From NCBI GenBank assembly GCA_036873135.1, contig JAPTYO010000059.1, positions 26,002,567 through 26,066,566 of the forward strand: a stretch of 64,000 nucleotides of DNA. The letters run 5' to 3'. Both the position numbers and the translations under genes were made by a program. Position 1 is the first letter of the stretch; every line of letters starts with the position of its first letter. This document shows positions 35,360-48,993 of this stretch, piece by piece. Origin of the DNA: Clarkia xantiana subsp. parviflora. Taxonomy: Eukaryota; Streptophyta; Magnoliopsida; Myrtales; Onagraceae. The notes under the pieces were generated by a model, which did no database searches, had not been told where the DNA came from, and worked only from the letters and a program-made list of their open reading frames with translations.

Positions 35360-38328
35360 TCAGACAGCCTTAGGCTGTGTCTGCTCAAAGTCGAAAACCT
35401 CGAACATGAGTCGCCTGACATCGGGTTTGCCATACACAGTGTAAGCAAGACCGTGGATGGCCTGTTGGACGGCGGTGGTGGCTGGGTTTCTGAGGCGTCG
35501 ATTGTAATCATACGCGTCCTGCACCTCATCCGAGTACACGATCGAGTGGTGGAGATGCTTCTCTCTCAAGTACCTCCCGCAGAATTTGTTCATCAGAACT
35601 CTCCGGTGCCTCTCTTGAAGCCACTTCCCCGGCGCATCTAAATATTTCATCACCAACCTCTCCGCCATTACCAAATCCTACACCACCACCAAGTTAATAC
35701 AGTAAGTAAGACAAACACACAACTCTTGAAAGACAAACACGTTAATTACGTCGTATTATCCCGTTGTGTTAAGTAGTTAGTCCATTTCGTAACGACAACT
35801 ATTAATTCATATTTCAGATGTCACAAATAATTAATGTACAATTAAAAACCAACTGGTTGACGTTTTAAAACTATTAAATAAGAAAAAAAATAATATTTAC
35901 CAGCACAACTTTATCGTGTTGTGATACTTGAACTCAACTACGACATATAAACTTCTCTGTATTATCGCGTTCGTACTATTGTATGCCTGCATGAACAAGA
36001 TCTTTTTGTGTATACTCGTGTCGTGATATCATGTTGTGTTAGACCATCCCAATCAGAAACTACATGGGGCCCATTCAAATCACTAAATGTGTTGGCTAGG
36101 ACTAGAAGTGCAAAATCATCCATACTCTAGCTGTAAACCACTCCCTATCATGAGAAAACAATTGCAATGAGTTGATGGGTTCTTACTTGGATCTTTTGGC
36201 CAACAAACTCCAACCGCTCATAGCAGAATCGAGGATGCTGAAACTTGAATTTTGACGGGTGCAAGAAGCTTAACTAAAACAATCAATGAAATAAATTAGA
36301 ACATAACCTCGAATATATCTACAAATTGGAAAATATCTACTAAAAGCAAATATTGGTATAGATAGTACAAACATTATTTAAAAAAAAAAACTGCAAGCAA
36401 ATACCTACCTGTAGTCCGAGGCCAAGTTCAATATTTCTGGCTTCAGTTATCTCTGGAATTCTATCTGTCATTGCCAAAGGGTAACCTAGAGCTTGCATAA
36501 CCTGGGGCCTGCTGTCATAATCCCAAATATTCCCACGGAACCGGTGAATACCAGGGGGCACACATGCCCTAAACAGCCTTGGATGTGCAAACAATGCATC
36601 TTCTGGAGGCTGCAAAAATTATATATATAACTTGTTATTGACCAACATGTTCATTGAAATAGTTAGTAACTCTACACCTGCACATGAACTTTGCTAATCT
36701 GATCAAAAAAAGGTATATGTTTACCTTATAAGCTGCAATATCTTGCCAGCTAAGCTTTCTGTTCTCAAACTCAGCAGAAACATAATCCACATCCTCAAGT
36801 TGTCTTCTTAATTTAGGTTGGCACTCTTCTGCATCAGGGTCCATTCCAAACACTTCAAATAGGATCCGATATACTTCAGGCATACCAAAACACAAGTATA
36901 TTGCTCCAAACAGCGCCCAGAAGACTGATCTGTCCACGATAAGATATGTGATGAACTTTGAGCAATTACAATACATAAATCAGGTAGGTACAGACACAGA
37001 TATGCATTTCAATGTACAGGGTCAATGGTGAATGAAATAGATAAGTATGCATATGTTGTATTACATCGATTACTATATAGTATATCATTGAAGCTCAAAA
37101 ATAATCCAAACAAAAAGTAGTTGGCCATGATATCCAATCACCAATACAGATTTGGTTTCAAAGTAAATCTCAATACACCCCTTAGTTTCCCGGAAAATCA
37201 AAAGCATAGCACTGTAGTTGTTGTATTTGTAGAATTAAAGCACTTCCTGCAACTTAGTAAAGGACTGACTCATCAAAACATCATAATACAGACAAAACCC
37301 GAAAAACATCTTTAAAAGATAAAATTGCATCTGAGATTTATAACAGGATTCGAAATAGATGAAGATTTTCAGCTGGACTGGCCATGATGTATCCTAATAA
37401 TAAGTAACAAAGTTGAAGCATTATCTTCCTTCCCTTCCATCCTACTCTAATATAAAATTATCACAGCTTTAACATTTCAAAAGGTATAATCAATGCAATG
37501 GTGAAGCACCTGGCTAAAAGTGAAGACTTACTTAACCGGAGGTTCTCTATCCTTTCTTTTAAGCTTATCCATATCATCGTAAGGAAAAACCAAGTTGTGT
37601 AAGCTAGCAGCCTTGATCCACTTGGGCAAGTTGCACTTCCCAATCAGCCCAAACATCCTTTCACGCAACGGAGCAGGGCATTCCCGGGGATACCGCTGTA
37701 AGAAGTAGTCGGTGAGTCCCATCTCAAGAACATACTGCCCCAGAAACGCCAACCTGGAGTGACCATTCCTCACGTGCCTTGCGCGTGTCCTCTCGCAGGA
37801 TGGGTGCTGGAAAGCTAAGTAGAGCAAGGAATCAAACTGCTTAGCCGGATTATCATCGTCGAAGCTATCAGACGGCTCCAGTGGGTAGCCAAGGGCCTGT
37901 TTGGCTTCCAACAAGTACTCGTCGATCCAAGCCTGGTCCGCATTATTGAATTTTGAAGACGGAAGGCAAGAACTCAACAGAGGAAATGACTTGAGGGACA
38001 TCTGAGGGCTCTTCAAGAACCTGTCCGTCAATCTCTTGTTGTCGAGAGGGGGTTTGAGGATATAGCGCTTGGAGGGTATTTTCTTTTTGGGGGAAACTGC
38101 TCGCTTTCGCTCTGCGAGCTCCTTGAGGAGTCTCTGAGGGCTGTTTCGTGGGAGCTCCTTGGACGGGTCAGTCGCAACAGCAAAAATGTTGAATTTGGGC
38201 GAGTTTCGAAGCTTATCTGAATTTTGGAAGTGGGGTTGGATTTGAAATGGAGAAATAGAGGAAGAAGAGAAGGATAAATCGTAGGATGGGAAGGCGTGTG
38301 GTTTAAGAAATGAGGAAGAGAGTTCCAT
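35360..38328 (-). CDS. RNC1: RNC1, chloroplast RNase III-domain intron-splicing factor
   Basis: Five exons (37532-38328, 36725-36929, 36409-36609, 36187-36273, 35360-35677) encode 535 residues, matching the family's usual 530-540. A Ser-rich N-terminus looks like a chloroplast transit peptide. Two RNase III-like domains follow. Domain 1 has HSRLAFLGQYVLEMGL and domain 2 has YERLEFVGQKIQDLV. In active RNase III the signature is ERLEFLGD. Here the catalytic Asp is Gln in both copies, as expected for RNC1, which is catalytically dead. In maize, RNC1 binds group II introns and is needed for their splicing in chloroplasts, so the same role is likely here. A foldback-like repeat lies about 310 bp upstream of the ATG. 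Confidence 0.95.
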
Positions 38329-38639
38329 TGCTGCCGAAGAACAGACTGAGTGGAAAGTTAATTGTTAAACGGTGGTGACGGCTGAAAGAAAGAAAGATAG
38401 GGTCGCTACGAAGAAGAAAGAAGTGAATAACTGGGATTTAAGGAGATTTTGATTAAATCAACACGAGGAGGCTTTTGTGTTCTGTGCTCTCTTTTTTGTT
38501 TTGGGAGAGATAGTATTAGTATTAGTATGGGCCTAGCCCATTACTTTCGTCGGGCCCATTTAAGTTATCTAATGCATTATTTTAACTTGCTTCTCCGAAC
38601 AATTTGCACGAATTATTATTGATAATTTTGTATATAGGA

Positions 38640-39075
38640 AATTTTGATGTCACATATTTGATAAAGTTCACTTTTTGTGTTATATATTTTATTTTGTAGA
38701 TTTTTTGTAACGTAGAATTTTGTAGACTTTGGTGTATCGGTTGGTCAATTGTCAACTTTGACCGTTAGGTGTCCATATGCAAGTCATGTATGTAACTTAC
38801 CTTTAAGTTTCATTTTTGTTCAATTTAATCCTCCAATCTATATACTATTAATTTTTTTTCACTTTAGTCTCTAAAAAAATCAAATTGTACCCCACAAATT
38901 GAAGGATTAAATTTAACAAAATAAACTTAGTAGGAAGTCAAGTAACCTGCACGTGAGCACTTAAAGTCAAACTTAATAGTTGACTAACAAATACACTAAA
39001 AAAAATCTATCTACAAAATAAAACATATAGCACCAAAAGATTGGTCAACTTGAGTGCACAGTCCAAAAGTCTCTA
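38640..39075. repeat. Foldback repeat between RNC1 and the prolyl hydroxylase gene
   Basis: The left arm contains TTGTTCAATTTAATCCTCCAAT and CCATATGCAAGTCATG. The right arm has the inverted counterparts (TTGAAGGATTAAATTTAACA, CCTGCACGTGAGCAC), and the outer parts TGTTATATATTTTATTTTGTAGAT and CTACAAAATAAAACATATAG also pair. It is organised like the Mutator-like elements but is more diverged. Exact ends and target duplication are not resolvable. Confidence 0.55.
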
Positions 39076-39308
39076 TAACCACCTACAAAAATGTTGAGTG
39101 TTATTACAATTTCATATTATGGTCTGTATATGAACACAAACAGATTGAGCCTGGAGACAGACAGCATACTTGCAATACTTGAATCATAGTCAAGTCCATG
39201 TTCTCATATTTTTATTTGGATGTTTGCATACCAACTAATTATATGAAAAATAAATATTTACTATATAATTTGAGAAACTCAAGTTACATACTGGAGGTGA
39301 CTAGTCAG

Positions 39309-42235
39309 TCAGTCAATTTGCTCTAGATCCCTAATCCACTTGGTGGCCACCCATTTCTCCCCTTTGATTACAGGGCAGCTCCCATGCAGTGATGTCTGGA
39401 AATGTCAATATAATGTCATTTTCTGGTAAAGCAAAGTCCAGAAATATATATAGCTGCAACAATGAATCTTGAGATGGGAGAGACTCACTGGATCGATTGT
39501 GCGATTTGGGAATAGCGAGTAGAACAGAAGTCCATCCCCCTTACGTGGTTTTATTTTCAATCCAATGCACTCTTCATAATCATAGCTTCCATCCATATTT
39601 TGGCCATCCTGCATCCCATAAATTTCCAGGCTCAAACAACCAGCTAGCTAGGAATCACTTAAAACACACTAGGTTGAGTAGTTCAGCTTTTGTCCCATAC
39701 CTCGAAAGGAAACATTGTTTCTCCACCTTCTTCAACATCAGACAAGTACAATAAGAACGAAGCAACCTGAAATTGGATCAACAGCAAGAATGTGGCAACG
39801 TCATTCCAAACTGTTATTAACTTTTCATACGCATTTCAAAGAAAACAGGCTTCCTTGTCCTCCATTGTAATTAAACTCATACAATCGAATGAAGTAGGAA
39901 ATATGCGTTCTAACAACGAAACGATACTTCTTTACGGAATGATGTCAGTTTCATAATGGTTTCGCTATGTTTAGGCTCGGTAAATTATCATCGCATAATT
40001 CAGATAAAAATTGTTTGAGTAGATACCACCAAAATAAACTTGTCCAAGCAAACTGTCAATTCATATGGACGATGTTTTAGAGAGAAATACCGAACTAACC
40101 TAAGATGAGATGGGGAGGAAAATAAATAAATTCTGCTCATGACATACCCTTTGGCTCTTTTGAGGCCCATACTCATCAGGACTGAATACATCATAATGGG
40201 AGTTATATTTCTGGCCGATCTGATAGCGGAGTACGTTGAATGCCTGAAACACGGTGATATCCTCAAACAATTTTAGAATGTCCCTGAAAATGAAAGGTTA
40301 ACTAATTCAACCAAAATGACATATACATAAAATGCAAGGACTTCTCAAGTAAGCAAGTGAAGAATCAACAATGAAGAAAGCTTCCGCATACTAAGTGCCA
40401 GTAATAAATAAACACATATGGTAGCATGCCTCTTATATAAAGAGGAAAATTCTTTTATATTTTCGTTATCACCTCCATTGAAAACCATTTCTTTTGCATC
40501 AAACTAAATCTAGAATGCATAATCAACAAGACAAGCTTCTACAAGCAATTGGGATTATGCAGATCTGTTTCTTCCGAACAGCTCTTTAGGAATTCTGAGA
40601 GTAAAGTATTCTAACTAATTCATATTCTGCTGCTGCTGACGATAAATATCCCTCCTTTTCTTTTGTACTGTAAAGTATTAGGATTGATTCTAAACCCCGT
40701 ATAATTTTCACGAATTTCAAGACAGAAATGAAACCAGCATGGTTTCACCATTTCAATCGATCATAGAGTGCACTAGCAGTCTGATAGAAGTTAGAACATC
40801 ATTCTCAAATTAAGGGAACGTTCTTAGATGTGCAGTATGCATGTGAAAGTGAAACAAACAATTACATCCTACCTCTCCATTGGTTCTTGGAAGCATTGTT
40901 ACTCTTGCAATCTTTTCCTCGATAAATCCCAGGATACCAGTATTGTCTTCAGAAGCACTTATGAACACGCCAGAACTAGACAAAAGAAATATCAGTAAGA
41001 ACTCTCGGTAATGTGATTACCGGTGGCACTACACACACGTAAAATCTACTTACTAGAGGTACCATCATAGTAAAACGAAGATCATAATAAATACTTGCAG
41101 TGATTCATGACACACTACAATATCACATTCCTTTAAGTAGTTGCAAAACTCTTAGTATTCCAGAAAAGAATCATAAAAATGGTAAAATACACACTATTGC
41201 TGTACTTGTAATTTTAAAAACAATTCAAGGGGGTGCTTTATTTTCACGAATGCACGTAGTAGTTTCAGAAATTGCACTTATTGAAAGAAACTTACCTTGT
41301 CCTAATGCCTTTTGTGCTTTCTGCAGTTTCACCCTTCCTCAAAAATAACGTCGATGGCCTAAGACCTTTCTTTGCCTTCTTAATTATGCTTTCACATTGT
41401 TCGGCAGATGCAAAATTAGGGAAGTACAGAGCACGGGGTGCCCAACTTAAAACCTGTACAGGTGAACTACTCATATGATTCAGAACTCCAAGCAAGTAAC
41501 AATAATTGAAATCTCTAAGACAGAAATCCAAGAAGAAACAAAAAACAGAAAATTAATCTATATTTTCCTTTACTGCAAGGAATCGCCAAATGAAGCAGAG
41601 ATCTGTTATCAATTTGTTAAATAAAATTGCAAGAGCATCTACTCCTGAGTAAGTATCTGAATACTTCTACAATAGCTAAACTGTGGACTAATTAGAAGAA
41701 AAGGGCTAATCATTAAAAAGAAAAAAAAAGAGAACAATCATCAGGGCTACCAGCATTCAAGTTCTTCAAATAAACTGTCTTGTGTATACTGCAGAAAGTT
41801 TTGCCCCCACATGTGCGTGTGCATTTATTTAACAAATGAACAATCTACCACTGTCGTGATTCAATCGAAGCCATTATTTCATAAAAAAAAGTACCACTGA
41901 GCTTTAACTAGCAGTGAAAACCTGGAAAGGAATAGAAATGAAGGAATCATCGCCTGTTACTCCATGAGGCATCAAGTCAGCCTCGACGACAGATTCCAGC
42001 AGCCGTGGATTCGGTTGTACAGTAGACGGGTCCTATAATCAACACCGCGAAGATTAGCACAAAGCAGGAGCGATCATAAAAACGAGGATAGAGGATGAAC
42101 CTGGACTTGATAGATGAAAGAGGAGAAGAAGAAGCCAGCGAGGAAGACGAAGAATAAAGTGAAGAGCACCGTAGGCAACCCTAGCTTCGCCTTTAAGATG
42201 GAGGAATGCTTGCTGCTTCCTTTAGCTTTAATCAT
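39309..42235 (-). CDS. Prolyl 4-hydroxylase, 2-oxoglutarate/Fe(II) dioxygenase (P4H9-like)
   Basis: Eight exons (42101-42235, 41922-42032, 41296-41453, 40873-40975, 40148-40243, 39701-39766, 39489-39608, 39309-39395) encode 291 residues. A single N-terminal membrane anchor (about 19-43, LGLPTVLFTLFFVFLAGFFF) makes it a type II ER/Golgi membrane protein. The iron ligands are His185 and Asp187 (SHYDVF) and His267 (SLHGSCPV). Lys277 (KGEKWVATKW) would bind 2-oxoglutarate. DVEEGGETMFPFE is the usual family core. Such enzymes hydroxylate proline in extensins, arabinogalactan proteins and secreted peptides. Similarity in memory is strongest to Arabidopsis P4H9 and relatives, so I leave the symbol blank. 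The active site looks intact. Confidence 0.93.
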
Positions 42236-43330
42236 GAGTTCCTTCTTCTTCTTCTTCTTCTTCTACCTCAATTGAAATCTAGGAGTCTGTAAATGGGTGT
42301 CTGGTTCTTTTCTCGCAGAAAGAGACCAACGGGAACAATGAATTATGTTTTTTTCCTAATCTGGATTTATTTTTTGGCCACTATACTAATTCCTAATCTG
42401 GATTTTCAGTACCAAAAAAAATAATGGGTTAACAAATCTTTGGTTAGATACTCCGCATAGGTTGTATTTTCGAATAATAAGTTTTTTTTTTCTTACTATA
42501 TTAGTGCTACATGTTTTGGATATATTTTTAGTGCATTTATTAATGATCTATTAAATTTTCGATTTTTTCATCAAAGTAGAATATTTTGAACACAACAGTT
42601 TGACATGTGAATTTTAAAATGCTAAAATTCGAGGTGAATTTTAAAAAGGCTAAAATAGTAAAGCTAACCCAATTTTAGGTTTTCATTTTTGTTTAGGTTT
42701 GAACAAAATGTTGTGGTCCAAGTGGACAAACAATTTGGTCGGATAAATACATTTAGTGTTTATATATTTTATGATTTATTTTAAACTCTAATGAAATTGG
42801 TGAACATTTGGTCAGGAAAGACTAAAATTGTTTGCTCAATTTTAGTCATCTAAGGTTCACCCGGTCAAACAGTCCACCCATTATAATAGAGTTTTAGAAA
42901 AAAAAAATATAAAAATATATAAACTCTAAATTACTTAAAATTACAATCTTAGTCTTTTAGAGATCACGTCGGCTAAGCTGTTTTTCTAATTTTAGCACTT
43001 TAAAATTTAGTGTCAAACTTTTAATCAATTTTAATAGAATTTTTGGATAAACCCTAAAATTATTTTAAAAAAAAAAAAACTAAAATTGTTCTTATCTAAA
43101 AATAATAATAATAATAATTAATTGTTGATGACACATGTGGGGGCACAACCACTTGGCCGGTGGTCGCCGGAGTTAGGCCGTTAATCGACGAAATCCGGCC
43201 CGAAGTATCGGTGCATACGGTGAGAGTTTGCCATATATTCTAAAGATAAATGGCTCATTACGAGATTGGTATTACCTAATACTTGTGGATTAATTTAATA
43301 GAAAATTCCTTATATAAGTAATATTAACTA
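42236..43330. other. Intergenic region upstream of the prolyl hydroxylase
   Basis: After the likely leader (with a TTC run near 42240-42263), the stretch is AT-rich with repeated AAAATTTAG/CTAAAATT words between 42540 and 43090, suggesting a decayed repeat. A GC-richer piece at about 43130-43225 (CCGGTGGTCGCCGG) has no ORF. Nothing is assignable. Confidence 0.45.
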
Positions 43331-43852
43331 AGTCTTTTGGTCCATGATGTTTGACCACTTTTAGGTTTTGGTCCATAATGTTTTTTTTTTTTTTTTGCCT
43401 ATTTTTGGTACCATTTGTTTGCAAATTTTTCTAGTTTTGGTCTGACTGTTACATTCCGTCCATTTTTTTCCGTTAAGTGACATGTGCAAGTCACGTGATC
43501 CACCCTAAACTTTCAATTTTGTTCAAATTTGTGAAAATTGACCCATTGAACTAGGTTTAGGATGTCAAACTCTCAATTCCCCCAATTTGACCCATTAAAC
43601 CTAGTTCAATTCGCCCAAATTGAACTAGGTTTAGGGAGTCAATTCCCCCAAATTTGAACAAAATTGAAAGTTTAGTGTGGATTACGTGATTTGCACACGT
43701 CACTTAACGAAAAAAAAATGGACGGAATGTCACAGTCGGACCAAAACTAGAAAAATCTGCAAACATATTGGTACCAAAACTAGGCAAAAAAAACATCATG
43801 GACCAAAACTCAAAAGTGGTCAAACATCATGGACCAAAAGATCTGTTAACCT
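43331..43852. mobile_element. Mutator-like foldback element, copy 4
   Basis: The left part reads AGTCTTTTGGTCCATGATGT and the right part ...ACCAAAAGATCTGTTAACCT. TATTAACTA at 43322-43330 and 43853-43861 is a candidate 9-bp target duplication. The outermost GGTTAACAG-like bases are missing on the left. The interior has extra inverted repeats built on TGAACTAGGTTTAGG. It is the same family as copies 1-3. Confidence 0.75.
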
Positions 43853-44257
43853 TATTAACTAATACCAAGTATTAATTAATACAAGTACCAACTAGAAAGA
43901 AACTAAGTATTAATTAATAGATATATTAGGATATCTTAATAAAAGCTGCCTAATACTCATGTTGTGTTTGGGCTCACCAAATAGAGAAGGAAACATAAAA
44001 CCTTAAAAAGCAAAATGCTTCAAAAGTAAAGAGTTGAACAGAAATATAACCAACCCTCTAATCATATCATCATCTTGTGCTTGGAGACCAGAGAAATGCC
44101 TGGCGCTATATCTCTCTCATGATGATGCATCTTGAGCTTTCCACACATGTACCCTTCTGCATTCTCTTGAAAGGAAGCTCCCCTGTCCAGCTATCTATGT
44201 TTCCGGTGGAAATGCACATCCAGCAAGAACGAAGAAGCCAGAAATTAGTGTGTCCTT

Positions 44258-47200
44258 TCAAATAATTCGCTTGCACCAATTAAGAAATATCAAAACCCGT
44301 GTTTCCAGAATATCCTTGAATGTTCGCTTCTGTCTTTTGGCAGCTTCAATGTCTAGAGTTCTGTATGCAGCGGCAATTACATAAAAAGCCGGATGGAGTC
44401 TCCTGCCCAATGGAAAGAGAGTAACATATATTTTCACTCACTTCGGTAACTCGAGCACATAACAGAACGTAAGTTGCAGATTGATGTAGTTAACCAAGTA
44501 GAGAAGGTGCCCAAATATAAAGTGGCGGTTTATAATCCTTATGAAGCAGAGATTCGACATTAGAGTATCCACTGAAGTTAAAGATTGTAAGAGCGTGGCT
44601 TACTTATTTCCATAAGAAAGGAACTTACTTCTCAAGTTGCTTATCTGCCTCGAACGCATCCCAGTACCTCCGCGATGGGACTGTTTGATCTTTCTTGTCT
44701 CTTCCGTATGTTTCAATATACCATCCACCAATATCATGTGCTCCGCAACGTGGTTCAAACAGCCAAAATCTATTACAGAGTTAATCCAAGATAAAGTCAA
44801 ACCAACTGACCAAAGTGAGACAGCGAAGCTAAAACAGACTAAAAAATGATTCATTCAGTAGTCACACGACCTGTAATGCCGAAAAAACACAAAAAAGAAA
44901 AGGAGAAGACCAGTAATGGAACAATGATTACTTATGTGGATCCACCAAGCAAGACATATAACAATTCAGGTAATGCAGCAATATAATCCTTTTCTCCAGT
45001 TAAACTAGTGTATAAACAGTAGATAATGACCAAGAAATAGTTATATGGAAAAGCTTTGAAAAGAATAATTGCATGGCAAGGAAATTGGTAATATCCCATT
45101 TGAGCTTCCAGAAAATATTATGATATAATTTTTAGCATCCTTACAGTCTAATACAGCATAGTTTATTGGCCAGAACGTATCAGCGAGTGAATAGAACAGA
45201 AAAGAATGAATTGAGTATATAATCGGATTCTCTGGTTGAGAGGAAGAATAAGATTTTCCAGTATAGTCAACAATTTTGAAAAGTATCCTAAATCCATGCT
45301 TAATTCCATTACGAAAAACTATGGAATCAAAGGATTCTCTTCTATTGTTCTTGCTAACAAAACATACCCTATTAGTTCTCCCAAGTAACCAATCAGTGCT
45401 GTCATCCGTTTAAAGCTGCTTTCACTCTTTTTTGCTTGCAGTATAATTGCACCATCAATATCATCATGTAAGGCAACAAACTTATGCACTGTATCTTCAA
45501 TAATTTAAAAGTTCACCATAGAAGTTGAAATGGGTGTGGTTTTATAAGCAGTACATCTTACTTGCTAGGAGGTAGCCGGGCTCTTGTACTTCTACATTCA
45601 CAAACAGAAATCTCATCTCCGAGCTGATACCAGTGCATGTGCTTTACCTAAAAATTTCAGTGACATATCAGCAGCAAAAATACACACCTGTATGATAATT
45701 GATAACTATCATCAACGGTCCAGATAAAATTGATCACATTAAGCAAAACCTTTAGGCTTTATCAGTCCTTGTGAGAGTGAATACTTGAACTAATAGTTAT
45801 TTAAGAAGGAGAAGTATTGCAGTTAATACAGAAAAGTGAATAATTTAACAGTTGATAGATCGGCGAGTAGTTGCTAACTCATGACACTTGTACATGATCT
45901 CCTTGTTCAGGTCTCTGACATATTGGTTATTTTTAGTTTCCTGCAGGGTGTCCTAGGGGACCCCAAATTGCTTCAAATGGTCGGAACAGCAAGCAGAAAA
46001 CCAACCAAGCAGAAAAACTTTCATTATCCTATTGATACAAACAAGAAAAAATAAAGTCCTTAATGCTCTTACACAGTAAACAATGGGGGGTATTCCTTCA
46101 TAAACTACTCTTCGGCAAATAAATAAATATTAAGTTAGTACGCATTAACAAAGAAGCATAAGCCACTTTTCGTGGTATGGACAGTTAAAGAGAACCAGAG
46201 AATGCAATAATCACACTTAAAGAGATCAACAGAATTGAAAGATGACCTCCTCACGTACCAGAAAGGTTCGATGCTTCATAATCACATGGGTTTTAATGCC
46301 ATTGCAATCCAAAACAGAACAAGAATCTTCCTCAGGACTTGTACCCAGTCCAGTTACTGTACCAAGAAGAGTCCTTGACCCACCTGTACCACAGATGGGA
46401 GAAGACCAGCCCTGGCCATGACTGATGCTGTCTTCACATGAATTAAGAAAAATATGGATCTGATCATCAGTGACATCATTCACTATTCCATTGTCAGTGC
46501 TTTTGGGCGGTATTCTGGTTGCTGTGGCCACTAATCTTCCAGATATATAAAGCTCTAGATCTTCATATGCATCTGATGTATCAGAAACACAAGAAGTGTC
46601 AGCCGCTCCACATCTCATGTATATGTTTGCAGTTTCTTGGTGTTGAGATACCTCCTGACCACCCAACTCAGAAGATGACAATTTTTCGTGGGAAGTGTAG
46701 GATAACTTAGACACCTTGTTGGCTAGAGAGACCATACCAAAAACATCCCGGCCGGAAACCAAATGCAATACCTCTGGAGTATCATAAACAGATCTCTCCT
46801 CTGCTTCAAAGCGGTCAGGAAGTAAGTCCATGGAGTCAATTTCAGGGCCATAATATGCAGCATGTACAGCTGAATAAAAATCTCTTTCCAAGATATCAAT
46901 ATAGCCTGTCCCAGTGACAACTTTCTTCTCTAACACTATGTCATTTATAGCACATCTATACCATTTAAGCCATTCCACCACTTCCATCTGCCTGTACGTT
47001 GTTGTATATGATCTATAAGTATATGAAACTGAGCCATCCACCGAGGTTCGCTGCACTAGCTTCTTTTGAGATAAAAGATACCTATCATAGTGGGACCTCT
47101 TCTCAGCATCAGAAAGAATCTGCAATTGTCATTCTGCTTTGGCATAAAAGTGTGGACAAAATCCGAGCAAAAATGCTAGCAATAGATTATTCAATGGGTA

Positions 47201-47998
47201 CATGTAGTTTCAAGTTCAGGCAACGCAGTTGTCTATATTAAGGAATATCCATGCAGTTATAACATTTGAGCGTCAACCATCAAACATAAAAGAATTGGAA
47301 TGCCCATTTCAAATCTAAGCATACTCTAGCCAGACCCTAAATCTATATTAGTGTGATATGAATAAATTTGAACAAAAACTATGATATGCAACACCATCTT
47401 TTAGCATATAATAAAAAAATAAAATTTGATAACTATAACGGAACAGGGAACGCCGAAAAGCATTGTAATAAAACAGAAGATGCAAAATCAGGCGTATGCG
47501 CTAGTATCCTAGTTGACTCAATAAATCAATCTACTGATGTAAGAAAATGCAGGAGACAAATAAACATTGAATAACTCAACTACAATAGTAGTAATTCAGG
47601 CCTCGCAGGAAATATACTGCATACTCTTAAGAAGAATTATACATAAGGAAAGCGAGTACCTCGTAAGCGGCAAGAATCTGAACAAAGCGCTGAGAACCGC
47701 GAGAATCGTTAGAATTGGCGGCGAGATCAGGGTGAGTTTGTTTGGCCAGTTTGCGGAAGGAAGCTTTGATGTCAGCAAAGGAGCTGGTTTCGGATACCCC
47801 AAGGAGGTCGTAGGCGTTGCTGGACGCAAATTCGGTCGGATTTGAGTCGGTGCTGAAACATAGCCACTGAATTGAGGATGAGTTGGGCGACTGGGATATA
47901 AGCGAGTGGAGGTTGGTCGTCTTAGCGAGATATGAGGCGTGAGGAAGAAGAGATGGTTGGATCGATCGACGAGCCAGAAAATATGCAAGAGAAGCCAT
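44258..47998 (-). CDS. J-domain (DnaJ) protein, probably mitochondrial, with a conserved unnamed C-terminal region
   Basis: Five exons (47660-47998, 46259-47119, 45562-45647, 44629-44769, 44258-44402) encode 523 residues. The first 50 residues are basic, hydroxylated and free of acids (MASLAYFLARRSIQPSLLPH), like a mitochondrial presequence. The J-domain is at about 61-127 with the essential HPD at 89-91 (KLAKQTHPDLAA), so it should stimulate an Hsp70. The rest has no domain I can name but is rich in Trp/Cys/His: VKHMHWYQLGDEISVCECRS and FWLFEPRCGAHDIGGWYIET. The exon 2 donor is a judgement: GTACGT at 46258 is stronger than a GT nine bases further on. Its Hsp70 partner and client are unknown. 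Confidence 0.85.
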
Positions 47999-48587
47999 GC
48001 CTACTTACCTTCTTCTGTTCCGTTCTAAGGGAAATTCGCTACCAACCATACCACCGCCGCACCGCGGAGCTCCACCGGTGAGCTCAGCTGGCTCAGTGAA
48101 GAGAAAGTTAAAATCAGCCAAAATCCAACTTCTAATGTATGCTTGACACGTCTCCTTCATGGCAAAACAGCAAAGTATTTTCATCCTGATGTTTGTTATG
48201 ATGATGATTATTAGTACAGGGGCTTTAATATTGAAATTTAATAGTTTAGAATTTAGTTGAATTAAGAAGTAGACAAGGGGTAAAATAGTATATATAATAT
48301 AATATTAATAAGATGTTGACAAATAAATTTTTTAAGTCATTTTTTCTTTCCTATCAAATTAATCATTTTTTATTTGTCCATGTCATCACATACAATAATG
48401 AATCATAGGTGACATGTCACATAGCTTAGATGGCATATCGAACGAGATTGAGGTATATCCTTTTAATATTGCTGGATATCCTTTATAAGTGCTCCAAATA
48501 TTTTCATTCACTCTCAAAAGACGTTACAAAAGTTACACAAATTTTATAAGATGACATCTCATTATTTCACATGTATAAGTTACATTA
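47999..48587. other. Upstream region of the J-protein gene
   Basis: About 120 bases of GC-richer leader or promoter adjoin the start codon (CCACCGCCGCACCGCGGAGC). The rest is AT-rich. At about 48530-48575 is the first copy of a 40-base sequence (ATTTTATAAGATGACATCTC) that recurs after the MITE at about 49003. Confidence 0.5.
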
Positions 48588-48993
48588 GAGCATCCACAAT
48601 GGTTTTACATAAATTGTATTCTTTAAAGTTGCCACGTAGACATTTATGTACACTTTAAGTAATACGTAAGTTTAAGACACATGTAAAAAATATTTTATCT
48701 GCAATCGTATTACTTAAACATATTCCTTAAATATATTTTATTATTAAATTTTCCAACAACCACCAATAAGATATTAACACTAATTATAAAATGAATTAAT
48801 TTATAATAAAAAATTGGTTACGTAATACATAGTGCATTACTTATATTTAAGGAATGCTTTATGTAAAAACATAAATTTACGTGTGGGTCCCATCTTTAAG
48901 GAATGCTAGGTAAAACCACTGTAGATAGTTTTTATTGCTTTACGTAAATAAACATGTAGAACCCACGTTTACGTAATACCAATGTGGATGCTC
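48588..48993. mobile_element. Tourist-like MITE (PIF/Harbinger type)
   Basis: The ends are GAGCATCCACAATGG and CCAATGTGGATGCTC, near-perfect inverted repeats, flanked by TTA on each side (48585-48587 and 48994-48996). The 3-bp TTA duplication is the PIF/Harbinger hallmark. Subterminal words such as TTACGTAA and TTTAAGGAATGC recur in inverted order. It is 406 bp with no coding capacity. Confidence 0.8.
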
